Positions 11,711-20,939 of a DNA stretch of 64,000 bases are shown here, in pieces. Position numbers and translations under genes: made by a program. Within the stretch, counting starts at the first letter, position 1. Each line of letters opens with the position of its first letter. A model generated the notes under the pieces. The model was not told the origin of the DNA. It did no database searches and saw nothing but the letters and a program-made list of their open reading frames with translations. Source of the DNA: Pseudopyrenochaeta lycopersici (lineage: Eukaryota; Ascomycota; Dothideomycetes; Pleosporales; Pseudopyrenochaetaceae); the NCBI GenBank assembly GCA_003313425.1, contig NHZP01000025.1, positions 62,001 through 126,000 of the forward strand, written 5' to 3'.

Positions 11711-12280
11711 ATGGATTCCTTGTGGTTATCACACTATGTTTCATTTCACCGAAATTATTTCATGGATGGGCAGGTGCCTGTGCACGCGGAGACAGCAGCG
11801 TGCAGTGCTGTGTCGTCCAGGAACCTTGGTCTGGGGACGTGGGCACGACAAGTTCTGCAGCGTCACGGAGGTCGTTTCGCCCGACACCACGTCTTCTCGT
11901 TCAAGCCACAGCTAGCCATCAAAGCCATCGAGTATATGGAACAAACGCAGATCCTTGGGCAAGTGGGGATCAGAGACGCGCAGACGACGCCAAGCGCTGG
12001 GGGGAGACGGTAGGTATTGCGGACGCGACGGACGAGGTAAATGCCTCTACGAGCCTGGAAACACAGCATTCAGCCAGTAGAACCAGTATCTAGATGGCCG
12101 TGAGAAGCATGTGTAGATAGTGGTTGAGGGAAGACGGCAGGCCTCTGGGGACAGATGGCTCTTCTTGGGTGACGTGGGGCGGCGCGGATCAACACCCGCA
12201 CCCCGTCCGCTTTCTGCCACGCCAGCCGCACCGGGCATAGCTGCGGAGAAAGCGCGGCTGAAACCGAGTAGGACCAATTC

Positions 12281-12311
12281 ATCCATCCATCCATCCATCC
12301 ATCATCATCAT
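12281..12311 (+). repeat. CATC/ATC microsatellite
   Basis: About six CATC units followed by three ATC units, just upstream of the pogo-like gene at 12395. Confidence 0.85.
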
Positions 12312-12394
12312 AACTCAACAACGCGACTCATCACAACTGTCAGAGAATAACCTTAGCTAAATAACGTCTCCTTTATAAGCAACCTTTATAAGCA

Positions 12395-14134
12395 ATGGGA
12401 AACAGCACACCACGAGCTAGGCGAGCTGCACGCAAAGCCGTTTCCTTTGCGGGGGGAGCGTCACAACGCGCCTGCACGCCTAGCTTTCTAGAGCTCACAC
12501 CAGACGACGAGCAGGCGCTGATTGAGCGCATCCTCGACATTGACCAACGAGGACACGTCCTACAGCTATTTGACGTAGAGTACATGGCGGATTATCTCCT
12601 CCTCGCCCGCAACATTGAAAAGACTGGCACAGCAAACCAGGCCGGGGAGGTGAGCAGGGACTGGGCCCGAGAATTTGTGGATCGCACTCCTGCGCTCAAA
12701 ACATGCCTAGACCGCAACAACAAATCTCACCAGAGCACACACAAGGATCCCCAGCCAATTGCGCAGTGGTTGAAGCTCGTCCAAAAAACCAAGGCAAAGT
12801 ACGGCATCCTAGACCAGGATTTGTACAATTTGGGGGAGGCTAGCTTCCAATTCGAGTCGGACCCAACGGCAAGAGTCTTAACAGCATCAGAGCGAAGGGA
12901 TCAAGTTAGGACGAGGCGGCAAGAGGATTGCAGATGGGCTACAGTACTTCAAGGGATTAGTGCATCCGGTTGGGTACTGCCACCGTACACGATTGTCAAG
13001 AGCGAGCACCGTGACCTTGGCCCCTGGCAGACAGAGGAAATACCGCATGACTGGGCTATAGCCGCGAGCGACACTGGCTGGACGACGAATTCGACTGCAT
13101 TTGAATATGTTCAGGAGTTTGAACTAGCTACTAGAAACCGTACGACTGGGACGTGGCGTCTCCTTATCCTCGACGGCTACCAGAGCGATTATACCGTTGA
13201 ACTGGACCTGTACTGCCAGCACTTTAAACTCATCACGCTCTGCATGCCTCCTGGCTTATCCAAGCGTCTACAACCGTTCGACTTGGGTTGCTCGCTGCCG
13301 CTAAAAGCTGCATACACAAAGGAGATGAAGAAGCTGGTGCAGAACAAGACCACGCACATCACTCAATCCGAGTTTCTTCTTGCGCTCAAGGCTTCCTTGG
13401 AGACAGCACTCACTCCGCAGAATATTGCAGCTGGCTTCCAGCGCGGTGGGCTAGTCCCGTTCAATCCAGAGGCTGCATGCCCCCCCACCCTGACAAAAGA
13501 AGAAACTGTTTCCTGGATGGTTGAAATACCTAGCGATATCCACAAGGTCGAGGCACCACCGATAGTGATGCAGAAAGGGGAAAAGATACTGATTGAGTAT
13601 AGGGAAGGGTTGACTGAAGAGAAATCCCGCAGGTTAGTTGCCCAATTCAGGGCGGGCGCCGTGCTTTCAAAGCGTACTACCACAAAAAAACCCGCCTTTT
13701 GGGACGCGATATCGCATAGCAACGTCCATGAGCCAGAGATGCAACTAACGCCGACTAGCGGCCGGACCCGGATTCACAGGAGATATTGGCCGTCGGATAT
13801 TGTTGAGAAGATAAAGGAGCTAGAAGGCGTCTTTGATATGATCGCAGAAAGCCACCAAATGCTAATAGATAAGCGAATGGCAGCCTTCGGACAGACACTT
13901 AAAGCAGGATTGAGGCATAGGAAACGCAAAAGCGGGTGGATTGAGCGGCACAAAGCCCCTAAAGGGAGAAAACAGGGGAACGACGATAACCAGCAACCTA
14001 GGACAGAAACACGCAGAGGTGCAGCGCGACTAAATGCAGGCGGGCAGGGCAAGAGTAGGTGCGGGAGCTGTGGAATAAGGGGCCATAATTCTCGTACTTG
14101 CAACAAGGACGCTGCGGCTACCGCAAAATCTTAA
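12395..14134 (+). CDS. pogo/CENP-B-like transposase with zinc knuckle, catalytic Asp missing
   Basis: Uninterrupted 579-residue frame from ATG at 12395. It begins with a CENP-B-type helix-turn-helix region (LTPDDEQALIERILDIDQRG ... VSRDWAREFVDRTP) but lacks the usual psq-type N-terminal helix-turn-helix. The DDE core follows. Where related proteins read NMDE.GF this one reads NLGEASF (about residue 148), so the first catalytic aspartate is Gly. The second block is LLILDGYQSDYT instead of DGHGSH, and the third, LQPFDLG, is kept. After about residue 360 comes a charged region. A CCHC zinc knuckle lies near the end (CGSCGIRGHNSRTC). I see no inverted repeats or TA-flanked ends around the gene. 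It is either a transposase that died by point changes without frame damage, or a captured protein. Confidence 0.72.
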   Translation: MGNSTPRARRAARKAVSFAGGASQRACTPSFLELTPDDEQALIERILDIDQRGHVLQLFDVEYMADYLLLARNIEKTGTANQAGEVSRDWAREFVDRTPALKTCLDRNNKSHQSTHKDPQPIAQWLKLVQKTKAKYGILDQDLYNLGEASFQFESDPTARVLTASERRDQVRTRRQEDCRWATVLQGISASGWVLPPYTIVKSEHRDLGPWQTEEIPHDWAIAASDTGWTTNSTAFEYVQEFELATRNRTTGTWRLLILDGYQSDYTVELDLYCQHFKLITLCMPPGLSKRLQPFDLGCSLPLKAAYTKEMKKLVQNKTTHITQSEFLLALKASLETALTPQNIAAGFQRGGLVPFNPEAACPPTLTKEETVSWMVEIPSDIHKVEAPPIVMQKGEKILIEYREGLTEEKSRRLVAQFRAGAVLSKRTTTKKPAFWDAISHSNVHEPEMQLTPTSGRTRIHRRYWPSDIVEKIKELEGVFDMIAESHQMLIDKRMAAFGQTLKAGLRHRKRKSGWIERHKAPKGRKQGNDDNQQPRTETRRGAARLNAGGQGKSRCGSCGIRGHNSRTCNKDAAATAKS

Positions 14135-14435
14135 AATTAAGTACCTACTATCTTAGATAAAGTCAACCCACCTCCTACTCAGTTCTATAAGCACAGTTAC
14201 CTCAGCGTCCTCAGACAATAATCACGCATACCAAGCTGCGCTAGGCCATTCTGGCCGGGCACGGCAATCTATAGTCTAAGCTGTGAATTTACTCCGCCAT
14301 ACAAGTTTCCGAACTTTTTTTCATCTGCGCCACAAAGAATTCCAGCATGGCGGGAGCACAGCGCACTGCGCTGGTCAATGCCGCGAATCGCATCATCGCC
14401 GCTGAGAGAAAGATTAGCGAAGTTGAGGAAGCAAG

Positions 14436-14957
14436 TCACATAGCAGATACAGCTTCAAGCTCGACGATTCTAGCTTCTAGCTCCCTCTTCTGCGCAGCTG
14501 CACGTTTCATTGCACTCTGGTAGTCGGTACCCGCGTCATGCATATTGTGGTCGCCTGCCGTGGCGCTACTCGGACACCACTGACATTCGCGCATCTCCGT
14601 TCCTTCGCTGTGGATTATCTCTTGTAAGTAGAACCACTGCGCGCTAAGCATGCTGCTCGTGTTGACATACCGACAGTGGCTCTTTTGCTCGACTTGACAT
14701 GTACGCTGATGCGTTGCGAGGAGGACTCGGGCACGGTGCACGTTTGTGCGGGAAGATTCTATGGTCTGCAGGTCTTCATAAAGCCTCACATCGGCCGTGA
14801 AGAGTAGCTCGTCAATGTCACCCCATTGAGCCATTGTGCTGTAGGATGCGCCTACGCGGGTCGCCTTATCGATCGGCTGGGCCCGCCGTTCGCCTGCTTT
14901 ACACATCGCCCGCGCTTCTTGGGATTTAGAGTCTCCTGAGGGTTGCGGGTTTGCCAT
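14436..14957 (-). CDS. hypothetical protein, C-terminal coiled coil
   Basis: A 173-residue frame with ATG at 14957. No domain recognised. There are paired cysteines in the second half (CRYV ... CQWC) and a short C-terminal amphipathic helix (KRELEARIVELEA) that could form a coiled coil. The opposite strand carries a 58-residue ATG frame from 14347, so strand choice is not certain. It may be a remnant accessory gene between transposons. Confidence 0.3.
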   Translation of the reverse strand: MANPQPSGDSKSQEARAMCKAGERRAQPIDKATRVGASYSTMAQWGDIDELLFTADVRLYEDLQTIESSRTNVHRARVLLATHQRTCQVEQKSHCRYVNTSSMLSAQWFYLQEIIHSEGTEMRECQWCPSSATAGDHNMHDAGTDYQSAMKRAAAQKRELEARIVELEAVSAM

Positions 14958-15572
14958 GTAGTGTAGGCTTAATCTGATGCAAGAACTGCAGAGACAGAAA
15001 ATCCTTCGTCACTTTCTGTTTCTTCTATCTGGGTGGGCGGAAACGACCATGAAAAAGACATGTAACTTGGAAGCAAGAAGATAGCTCCATGTCTCCGAAT
15101 TTGGCTCTCCCAGCTATGTTAAGCTCTGTATAAATAAACTTGAATGCGCAGCTACTTTGGGCTCCTGCTATTTTTAACACGTCAAGCGTCAGTCGAGAAA
15201 CCGAGGCGAATGAGCTTATGTTCAACAGTAAGCCTTGCTTCCTCTACACTTAGTTCCGCGTGAGCATCAATTGAGACACTCAGGCTCTCAGGGTTTTTTG
15301 AAGGTGCCAAGCTGAAGGTATTGGCTATGGATCGCCCGGGTCGAATGGGTGTAAAGATTATTCGAAGTTAATGTCCATTTAATTGAGCAGCTACAAGTAG
15401 TTGTCTGTGCTTATTCACGCCTCGTAATGTTCTTCCATGGTTATCGGTGCAAATGGCTTCTTTTGCACCATTATTCCCTCCTACAACCCATGGATCGCTC
15501 TGGTTGTGTGATGGCTGCAATGCAGGGGTGGAGTACTAACGTGCATGCCTGCGTAACGGAAAACCCTGCGTA
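14958..15572. other. spacer before pogo element
   Basis: Nothing recognised in this stretch. Confidence 0.35.
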
Positions 15573-15620
15573 CCGTGTCCGTGCACGTGGTCCACGGGGC
15601 AGCGTGATGCACGCGAACAC
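15573..15620 (+). repeat. left terminal inverted repeat of pogo element
   Basis: Inverted copy of 17660-17707 with one mismatch. Confidence 0.9.
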
Positions 15621-15733
15621 CAAATATTGAGCCACAAAAAATGAGGCTGTAGAGCCACATACAATAGATAAAATCACAGGATTTCTTGGTGGAGTAATCT
15701 ATAGGCCTATGAGACAATATTCCTCTATAGAAA

Positions 15734-17617
15734 TTAATTGTATAGAGTGGCGGTGCGGCCGCTACGCGTTGTGTGAATGCGAGCTGGCGGCGGCGGCGTC
15801 GCAGGCTTTGCGCAACTACGAGCAGCCACAACACGACGCGCAGGCTTCTGTTTGCGTGTAGAGGCTTGTGAGGTTGTGCGCTTGCCTCTTTGGGACAACT
15901 GTAGAGCTTTTTGAGCGTCGCGGGCTCGTTTTGCCTCTGACCTTGCAGCCTTCCGAGCCTCTATTGCTCTGCGCTCCTCTGCCTTGACCTCCGCGCGCGC
16001 TTCCTTCTCCCTCACACGCTGCACGCGCTTCTCTTCTTTGATCTTCTCGTTGTATAGCTTATTGGCAGCTTTCAACTCCTTCATCTCTGCCTTTTTAAGC
16101 TCTTCTGCCCGCTGATTTTGCTTATAGATGCGCTCTCTGCGGCGTGCCTCACGGAAGGCACGAGGAGACCAGAACTTCGCGCCACCCCATAGGTTCTGCT
16201 CATGTTTCTGCAGATCTAGTGCGTGGCTCTTCTTCTTCTGCTTCTTCCTTATCTTAAGAGCACCTTTAAGGCCTTCTTTTTCATAGTGTAGTAGCTCATT
16301 TTCGGTGGAGATGTGGTGGATCACGTGCCGTAGGTTGGCTGCTTCTTCCGACGTGTTATCCTTCACTAACGCGTCAAATTGCCGTACTATTTGACGCCAA
16401 TCTTGGCCCTTTGGATGAATCGGAGCTGTTGCGAACGAGCTTACTGCCTCTAGGTCCTCTGTGGCGAAGCGCTTAAGTACAACGTTAGGTTCGAACGGGT
16501 GAATACCCGTGGTAGCAAAGGCTTGATAGATGTTAGTTGCTGTGAAGGAGGAGGTCCATGCGTCCCAAAACAGTGAGAAGAAGTCACCTTTCTTCACTGG
16601 TAATAAGCCCTTACTTTTGCTGGCGCGTTGAGTGAGGTTATTGGAGTACTTCGTCGCTAGAGGCTTAAACAACACTACATCCAACGGCTGCAACGTGTGG
16701 GTACTGTGAGGTGGAAATATTGCCACAAGTATCTTGTGTTGATGGCAATAAGTAAGAAAGCGCTTCGTTACGTGGCTGCCGTGGCCGTCAATTACTAGTA
16801 ATCTCCAATTGCCTCGAGCAAGGGCTTTTGTGTTGACATTAAACACCTGTTGCAACCAAGCAAGGCCAACCTCGTCGTTACTCCAGCCTGAGGGAGTTGC
16901 TGCAATATATAGGTGGTGTTTCCTAGCGTCCACATCGCTCACCCAGCTTGATTGCACCTTCGTTGAGTCTGCTGGGTAGATGAGGGATGGAGGCAGTGCA
17001 ACTCCGGAAGCTCCCACGCAGGCTATAAGCGTAACCCATTCACGATTGCCATCTTGGAGAGCCTGTCGAAACTGCCTATCCTTTAGTGAGCTCTTTGAGA
17101 ACACCCTCTTGCCTCTAGTAATCACTCCAATCATAAAGCCCTTCTCATCCATATTGTATGTGTGATCTGCCTCAACGCCATACTCGGCAATTTTGGCCTC
17201 CAGCATGTAGAAGTACAGCTTATAGTTATCCTCAGAATCAGCGGCATGGCGCTCAGCGCTCATATGGGTGGCCCAGCGAGAGGTGAGCTGGTCGCGGTGA
17301 CGGTTGAGGAACAAGGAAACCCAGGCTTCGGAGACGGGGTTTCCAGCGATTGTAGAGGCGAAATTCTGGATCATATCACGGGTAGGAGGAAGGTACTGAT
17401 CAGTAAGCTGTTTTATATAGTCTACAAGGTCAGACTCCTCCTCGGGGGTGAGGCGTTGTTGATTGGTGTTCTTGCTGGTCACAGAGCCAGAAACGCGTCG
17501 ATGGCGTCGCGACAACGTTGAACGCGACACACCATATTTAGTAGCAATCTTTTGGTAGCAAAGTTCACCAGCTGCTGCTGCTGCGTCTGCCTCTTCAAGC
17601 GCAGCTTCTATCGACAT
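15734..17617 (-). CDS. intact pogo/Fot1 transposase (DD35D)
   Basis: 627 residues, ATG at 17617, no stops or shifts. It catalyses excision and reinsertion of the element at TA sites. An N-terminal psq-type helix-turn-helix (YQKIATKYGVSRSTLSRRH, about residues 22-40) is followed by a CENP-B-type DNA-binding domain (residues about 58-120). The catalytic core shows all three aspartates: YNMDEKGF (about 155), LLVIDGHGSH (about 253) and LQPLDVVLF, with 35 residues between the second and third. The C-terminal 200 residues are Lys/Glu/Arg-rich and probably coiled coil. Length and motifs match full-size fungal elements, so it is probably active. Confidence 0.93.
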   Translation of the reverse strand: MSIEAALEEADAAAAAGELCYQKIATKYGVSRSTLSRRHRRVSGSVTSKNTNQQRLTPEEESDLVDYIKQLTDQYLPPTRDMIQNFASTIAGNPVSEAWVSLFLNRHRDQLTSRWATHMSAERHAADSEDNYKLYFYMLEAKIAEYGVEADHTYNMDEKGFMIGVITRGKRVFSKSSLKDRQFRQALQDGNREWVTLIACVGASGVALPPSLIYPADSTKVQSSWVSDVDARKHHLYIAATPSGWSNDEVGLAWLQQVFNVNTKALARGNWRLLVIDGHGSHVTKRFLTYCHQHKILVAIFPPHSTHTLQPLDVVLFKPLATKYSNNLTQRASKSKGLLPVKKGDFFSLFWDAWTSSFTATNIYQAFATTGIHPFEPNVVLKRFATEDLEAVSSFATAPIHPKGQDWRQIVRQFDALVKDNTSEEAANLRHVIHHISTENELLHYEKEGLKGALKIRKKQKKKSHALDLQKHEQNLWGGAKFWSPRAFREARRRERIYKQNQRAEELKKAEMKELKAANKLYNEKIKEEKRVQRVREKEARAEVKAEERRAIEARKAARSEAKRARDAQKALQLSQRGKRTTSQASTRKQKPARRVVAARSCAKPATPPPPARIHTTRSGRTATLYN

Positions 17618-17659
17618 CGTGGCGTTGAGATATGGCGTTGAGGATTTTGGGGTGTTTTC

Positions 17660-17707
17660 GTGTTCGCGTGCATCACGCTGCCCCGTGCACCACGTGCACG
17701 GACACGG
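17660..17707 (-). repeat. right terminal inverted repeat of pogo element
   Basis: Inverted copy of 15573-15620. Confidence 0.9.
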
Positions 17708-17709
17708 TA

Positions 17710-18224
17710 CGGAGTGCTCCGCTCATTCTCCAAACTTGCGCGGCCAGTGAGCCGATAATGATTGATGCACTACATAAGAACCTGTAAAGTGAATGACTGG
17801 TGTCGCAGGACAAGGCTTTGGGCAGCAGTGCGAACCTCATATATCATATTAGTAATAAGAACCTTATGCATATCTACAGGCTGTGTCGCACGCCATTGGC
17901 AAAGGGCAGTAGTTCGCTTAGCAGTCCACGTGATGTCTTCACACAAATACAATCACAAAAACCATCTCAACTTTGTGCCTCATATCCCAATCATTTTCAC
18001 TGTTCGGTTAACACCTACAGTGCGACACTACATCAAGCGAGAACAGAAAACTGGAAGTGCGACCGACTGTATGAGACAACGAATCCCTGAAGAAGAAAGT
18101 AATGAAGGCTCTGCAGCTATGATCTGATGCGACAGGATACCCAGTTGCACATGCGTGCGGTGCCGGGCACTGCTTACCCTTAGTGCTTCTTAGCGCGCGA
18201 AAGCAGCCTGAAGGAAGTACGCTG
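17710..18224. other. spacer
   Basis: No gene recognised between the pogo element and the LTR-like repeat. Confidence 0.35.
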
Positions 18225-18421
18225 TGTTGACAGGTCTAGAAAGTACGGTGATATCTGATCGGAGAGACCGAAATTTTAGACTTCCGGTGAGACCGAGAAT
18301 ATCGGATTGACCGTCGGCCAGACCGAAGAGCTGAAGTTGAGACCGCAGATATAAAGACTAGGCTGCGCTCTGAAGAAAGAGATGGAGATAACTCACAAAT
18401 AGAGATAATTTTAAGTCTATT
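18225..18421 (+). repeat. LTR-like dispersed repeat, copy A (3' truncated)
   Basis: Begins TGTTGACAGGTCTAGAAAG, contains a TATA-like word (GATATAAAG) and matches, with scattered substitutions, the opposite-strand copy at 48101-48338. The TGTTGA start is common in fungal LTRs. Similarity fades at about 18421, so the 3' end is missing or replaced by the reductase remnant. Confidence 0.6.
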
Positions 18422-19230
18422 GAGAATTTCATCACATATGCCACGTATTCGAGTACTCATACCAATAGTAGCATCTCTACTTCGAGTGCACACCGAATCC
18501 GAAATCTTTTGTCTCAACCGAAGTGCCGACGGGAAGCAGCGGACAACATTAGCACTGCAAGACATCATGGACGACATGTCCGGAGCACTTCCGCGGCTGC
18601 AATTCCTCATCACCGACATTACACAGCCAAGCTTTGGGCTTGACGCCGTACAGGTCGCCTTGATCGTGTCCGAAGTGGATGAGCTGGTCTTCAATGCTTG
18701 GGACGCGAATTGGAACAAGCCTCTCGAGTATTTCGAACCTTTCCTAAGGGCCGTACGTAGTACCGTAGACTTGTGTGCATCGGCCCTTAGACGGCCCCGC
18801 ATAGCCTTTGTCTCTTCGATCTGTGCTGTAGGCAACTGGCCGCTTGCACATGCTACGCAACCGAGAGTACCTGAGGAAGTCATTTGGAACAATCGCTGCG
18901 CAATGCCCCACGGTTACGGAAATCGAAGTGCGTCGCTGAGCAGTTGCTCGCGAAAGCACACGAAGTATCCGGCCTTCGTATCAACATCGTGCGCGCAGGC
19001 CAGATCGGCGGACCCTCGAGATCCAGGGTTAGCACGTGGCCGCGGCAAGGCTGGGTTTATTCCATTCTCAAGGTATCTTAGAAGCTCGAATGCTTTCCAA
19101 CGCACGTTCAACCCTTAGATTGGATTCCTGTGGACTCTTTTGCCGATGGGATAGCCAACAGCACAAAGACGTCGCCGGAGCCCGAGACTTTACAGCTCTT
19201 CAACATGGTTCATCCTGAGCCCACTCCTTA

Positions 19231-19259
19231 CAGTGCCCTTCCAAAAGTTCTCGCCGCGC
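19231..19259 (+). repeat. left terminal inverted repeat of Tc1 element
   Basis: 29 bases, inverted copy at 20552-20580. Confidence 0.93.
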
Positions 19260-19314
19260 TAGTGCGACGCGCACCATCACAACAACACCACCTCAACTTT
19301 GCAGTATTATAATT

Positions 19315-20442
19315 ATGCCACCACAACGCCAAATTCTTCAAGAAATAGACCAAAATACGCGCAGACGTCCTAATTTAACAGTCCAGCAGCGGAATCAAAT
19401 TATTGGCATGCTGCATGGTAGTGCTACAGTCGCTGAAGTTGCTAACGCGTTTGGCCGCAGTGAACGCGGTATACGCGACATTAGGAAAAGATATCAACAA
19501 ACTGGCAAAACAACAGATAAACCTCGCAGCGGTAGACCACCTATACTATCGCTTCATCAGAAGAAGATCATCTATCGCAAAGCACGCGCACAGCCAAAAA
19601 TTACGTACAAAGAGCTAGCTGAAGAGGCAGTAGTCATGAATCCAGATGGCACCACTTTGAAGCCACCTAGCCATTCCACATTGCGGCGGTATCTCAAAGG
19701 ACAAGGCCTCACTAAATCTCCTTGTAAAAAGCGTCCAAAGCTTAACAAATCGCGTGCGTTGCGGCGGCTCAAGTTCTGTAGAGAGTACTCTTGTTTCCCG
19801 TGGCATCGACGCACTATGCGCTTCTCAGATGAGTGCTCCTTTCAGAAGGGCTCAGGGCAAACACAAGAGTGGGTATTTCGCAATTCACAAGAGAAATGGA
19901 AGACAATAATGCTTCAAACCTATAGCTGTGGTAAGAAGGTGGCACAGATGGTGTGGGGTTCAATATGGCTGGATGAACGTGGGCGTGCACAGAGGAGCCC
20001 TCTGGTCATAATGGAGCGCGATCCTGATGCTCCAAACTATGGATACTCCGCCAAAAGTTACATCAAGGCTTTGAAGAAAGGCCTCTTACGATCATGGCGT
20101 CGTTCACAGCTTTTCATGCAGGACAACGCGCGCGTACATACAGCTGCAGCCACAAGGAGATTTCTGGCTGAGCACCACATCAGTACAGTTGACTGGCCAC
20201 CCTACTCACCTGATCTCAACCCAATTGAGCACCTCTGGTGGTATCTCAAAAAGCTCATGTATAGATCCTATCCTCAGTACAACAATTATAGTCAAGCTAT
20301 AGAGGAGTGGGATGGCTTTTGCGCTGCATTGAAAAGTTGCTGGCGTCGCATACCAGCCAGCCTGATTCGGCGCCTCATCATGAGCATGCCACAACGAATT
20401 GATGCATGCAAGAAAGCGCGAGGGTGGCAAACGAAATACTGA
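19315..20442 (+). CDS. intact Tc1/mariner transposase (DD34E)
   Basis: 375 residues, ATG at 19315, 84 bases inside the left end. N-terminal paired-type helix-turn-helix domains span about residues 20-135 (LTVQQRNQIIGMLHGSATVAE; GRPPILSL). The catalytic triad is visible: MRFSDECSF (about 167), LFMQDNARVHT (about 267) and WPPYSPDLNPIEHLW, with 34 residues between the second Asp and the Glu. No stops or shifts. It mediates cut-and-paste at TA dinucleotides. Related broken copies sit at 38220-38540 and 53199-53490, so this is the best-preserved member in the window. Confidence 0.95.
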   Translation: MPPQRQILQEIDQNTRRRPNLTVQQRNQIIGMLHGSATVAEVANAFGRSERGIRDIRKRYQQTGKTTDKPRSGRPPILSLHQKKIIYRKARAQPKITYKELAEEAVVMNPDGTTLKPPSHSTLRRYLKGQGLTKSPCKKRPKLNKSRALRRLKFCREYSCFPWHRRTMRFSDECSFQKGSGQTQEWVFRNSQEKWKTIMLQTYSCGKKVAQMVWGSIWLDERGRAQRSPLVIMERDPDAPNYGYSAKSYIKALKKGLLRSWRRSQLFMQDNARVHTAAATRRFLAEHHISTVDWPPYSPDLNPIEHLWWYLKKLMYRSYPQYNNYSQAIEEWDGFCAALKSCWRRIPASLIRRLIMSMPQRIDACKKARGWQTKY

Positions 20443-20551
20443 ACCCGTGCGCAACTACTGCTTCAAAAAAAATTCAATTATATTATATATTGGCTGAGAT
20501 TTATGGTGTTGAAGTTTTGTGCCCATGTGCTGGTGAGGGTGGCTCGTGCGT

Positions 20552-20580
20552 GCGCGGCGAGAACTTTTGGAAGGGCACTG
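20552..20580 (-). repeat. right terminal inverted repeat of Tc1 element
   Basis: 29 bases, inverted copy of 19231-19259. Confidence 0.93.
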
Positions 20581-20939
20581 TAGCACGTATTTTATGATAC
20601 GCTGAGTAGTAGATTCAGGCTTTCAATGCAAACGAGTAGTCTTTCAGATTGGCTAGATAGGTTGGACACAAGGGAATTGAAGCTGCATAGCTTCCTGAGA
20701 GCGATGGGAAATGGGAGGGAATACAACATGTCATTCTCCAACGAGCGCGCCTTGAGGGTATTGCCTCCAGTGGTTCCGATCAGCGAAGATCTATTGGCGG
20801 AATGGCTGATGGGCTGGAAGCTTGGACCTGGAGACCTCAAGGCTAATTTGTAGCGTTGCGATCCATCACCAAATTGCAGAATCCTATCTATTGTGTCCAC
20901 CTTATTGGTACTGTAGGCGTACTGTCACCGTGATCCTAA

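Larger units (their letters stand above)
15573..17707 (-). mobile_element. complete Fot1/pogo transposon
   Basis: 2135 bp element flanked on both sides by TA (15571-15572 and 17708-17709), the standard pogo/Tc1 target duplication. The two ends are inverted repeats of about 48 bases with one mismatch, beginning CCGTGTCCGTGCACGTGGT. One full-length transposase frame occupies the minus strand. All parts needed for autonomy are visible. Confidence 0.93.
19231..20580 (+). mobile_element. complete Tc1/mariner transposon
   Basis: 1350 bp flanked by TA (19229-19230 and 20581-20582). Terminal inverted repeats of 29 bases begin CAGTGCCCTTCCAAAAGTTC. It carries one intact DD34E transposase and sits inside the reductase pseudogene. 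Confidence 0.95.
18437..20853 (+). pseudogene. thioester-reductase domain remnant of an NRPS-like enzyme, split by Tc1
   Basis: C-terminal reductase (NAD-binding_4) domain of the type ending NRPS-like and alpha-aminoadipate reductase-like enzymes, which releases the product by reducing its thioester. Recognisable blocks in order are VASLLRVH...IFCLNRS, LITDITQPSFGL, VDELVFNAWDANWNKPLEYF, RIAFVSSICAVGNW, and HGYG followed, after a one-base frameshift near 18915, by KSKCVAEQLLAKAHEVSG...IVRAGQIGGP. A TAG stop lies at 19079-19081. LDWIPVDSFADGIA and FNMVHPEPTP follow. The Tc1 element 19231-20580 interrupts here. On the far side the domain ends as TLSSRFRLS...WLDRLDTRELKLHSFL...EDLLAEWLMGWKLG with a stop at 20853. 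The nucleotide-binding start and everything upstream are missing. Confidence 0.85.

Noticed and set aside
11722..12093. Cys-containing 123-codon frame that could be a secreted effector
   Set aside because: The N-terminus is not a convincing signal peptide, several equally long frames overlap it, and no homologue is recognised.
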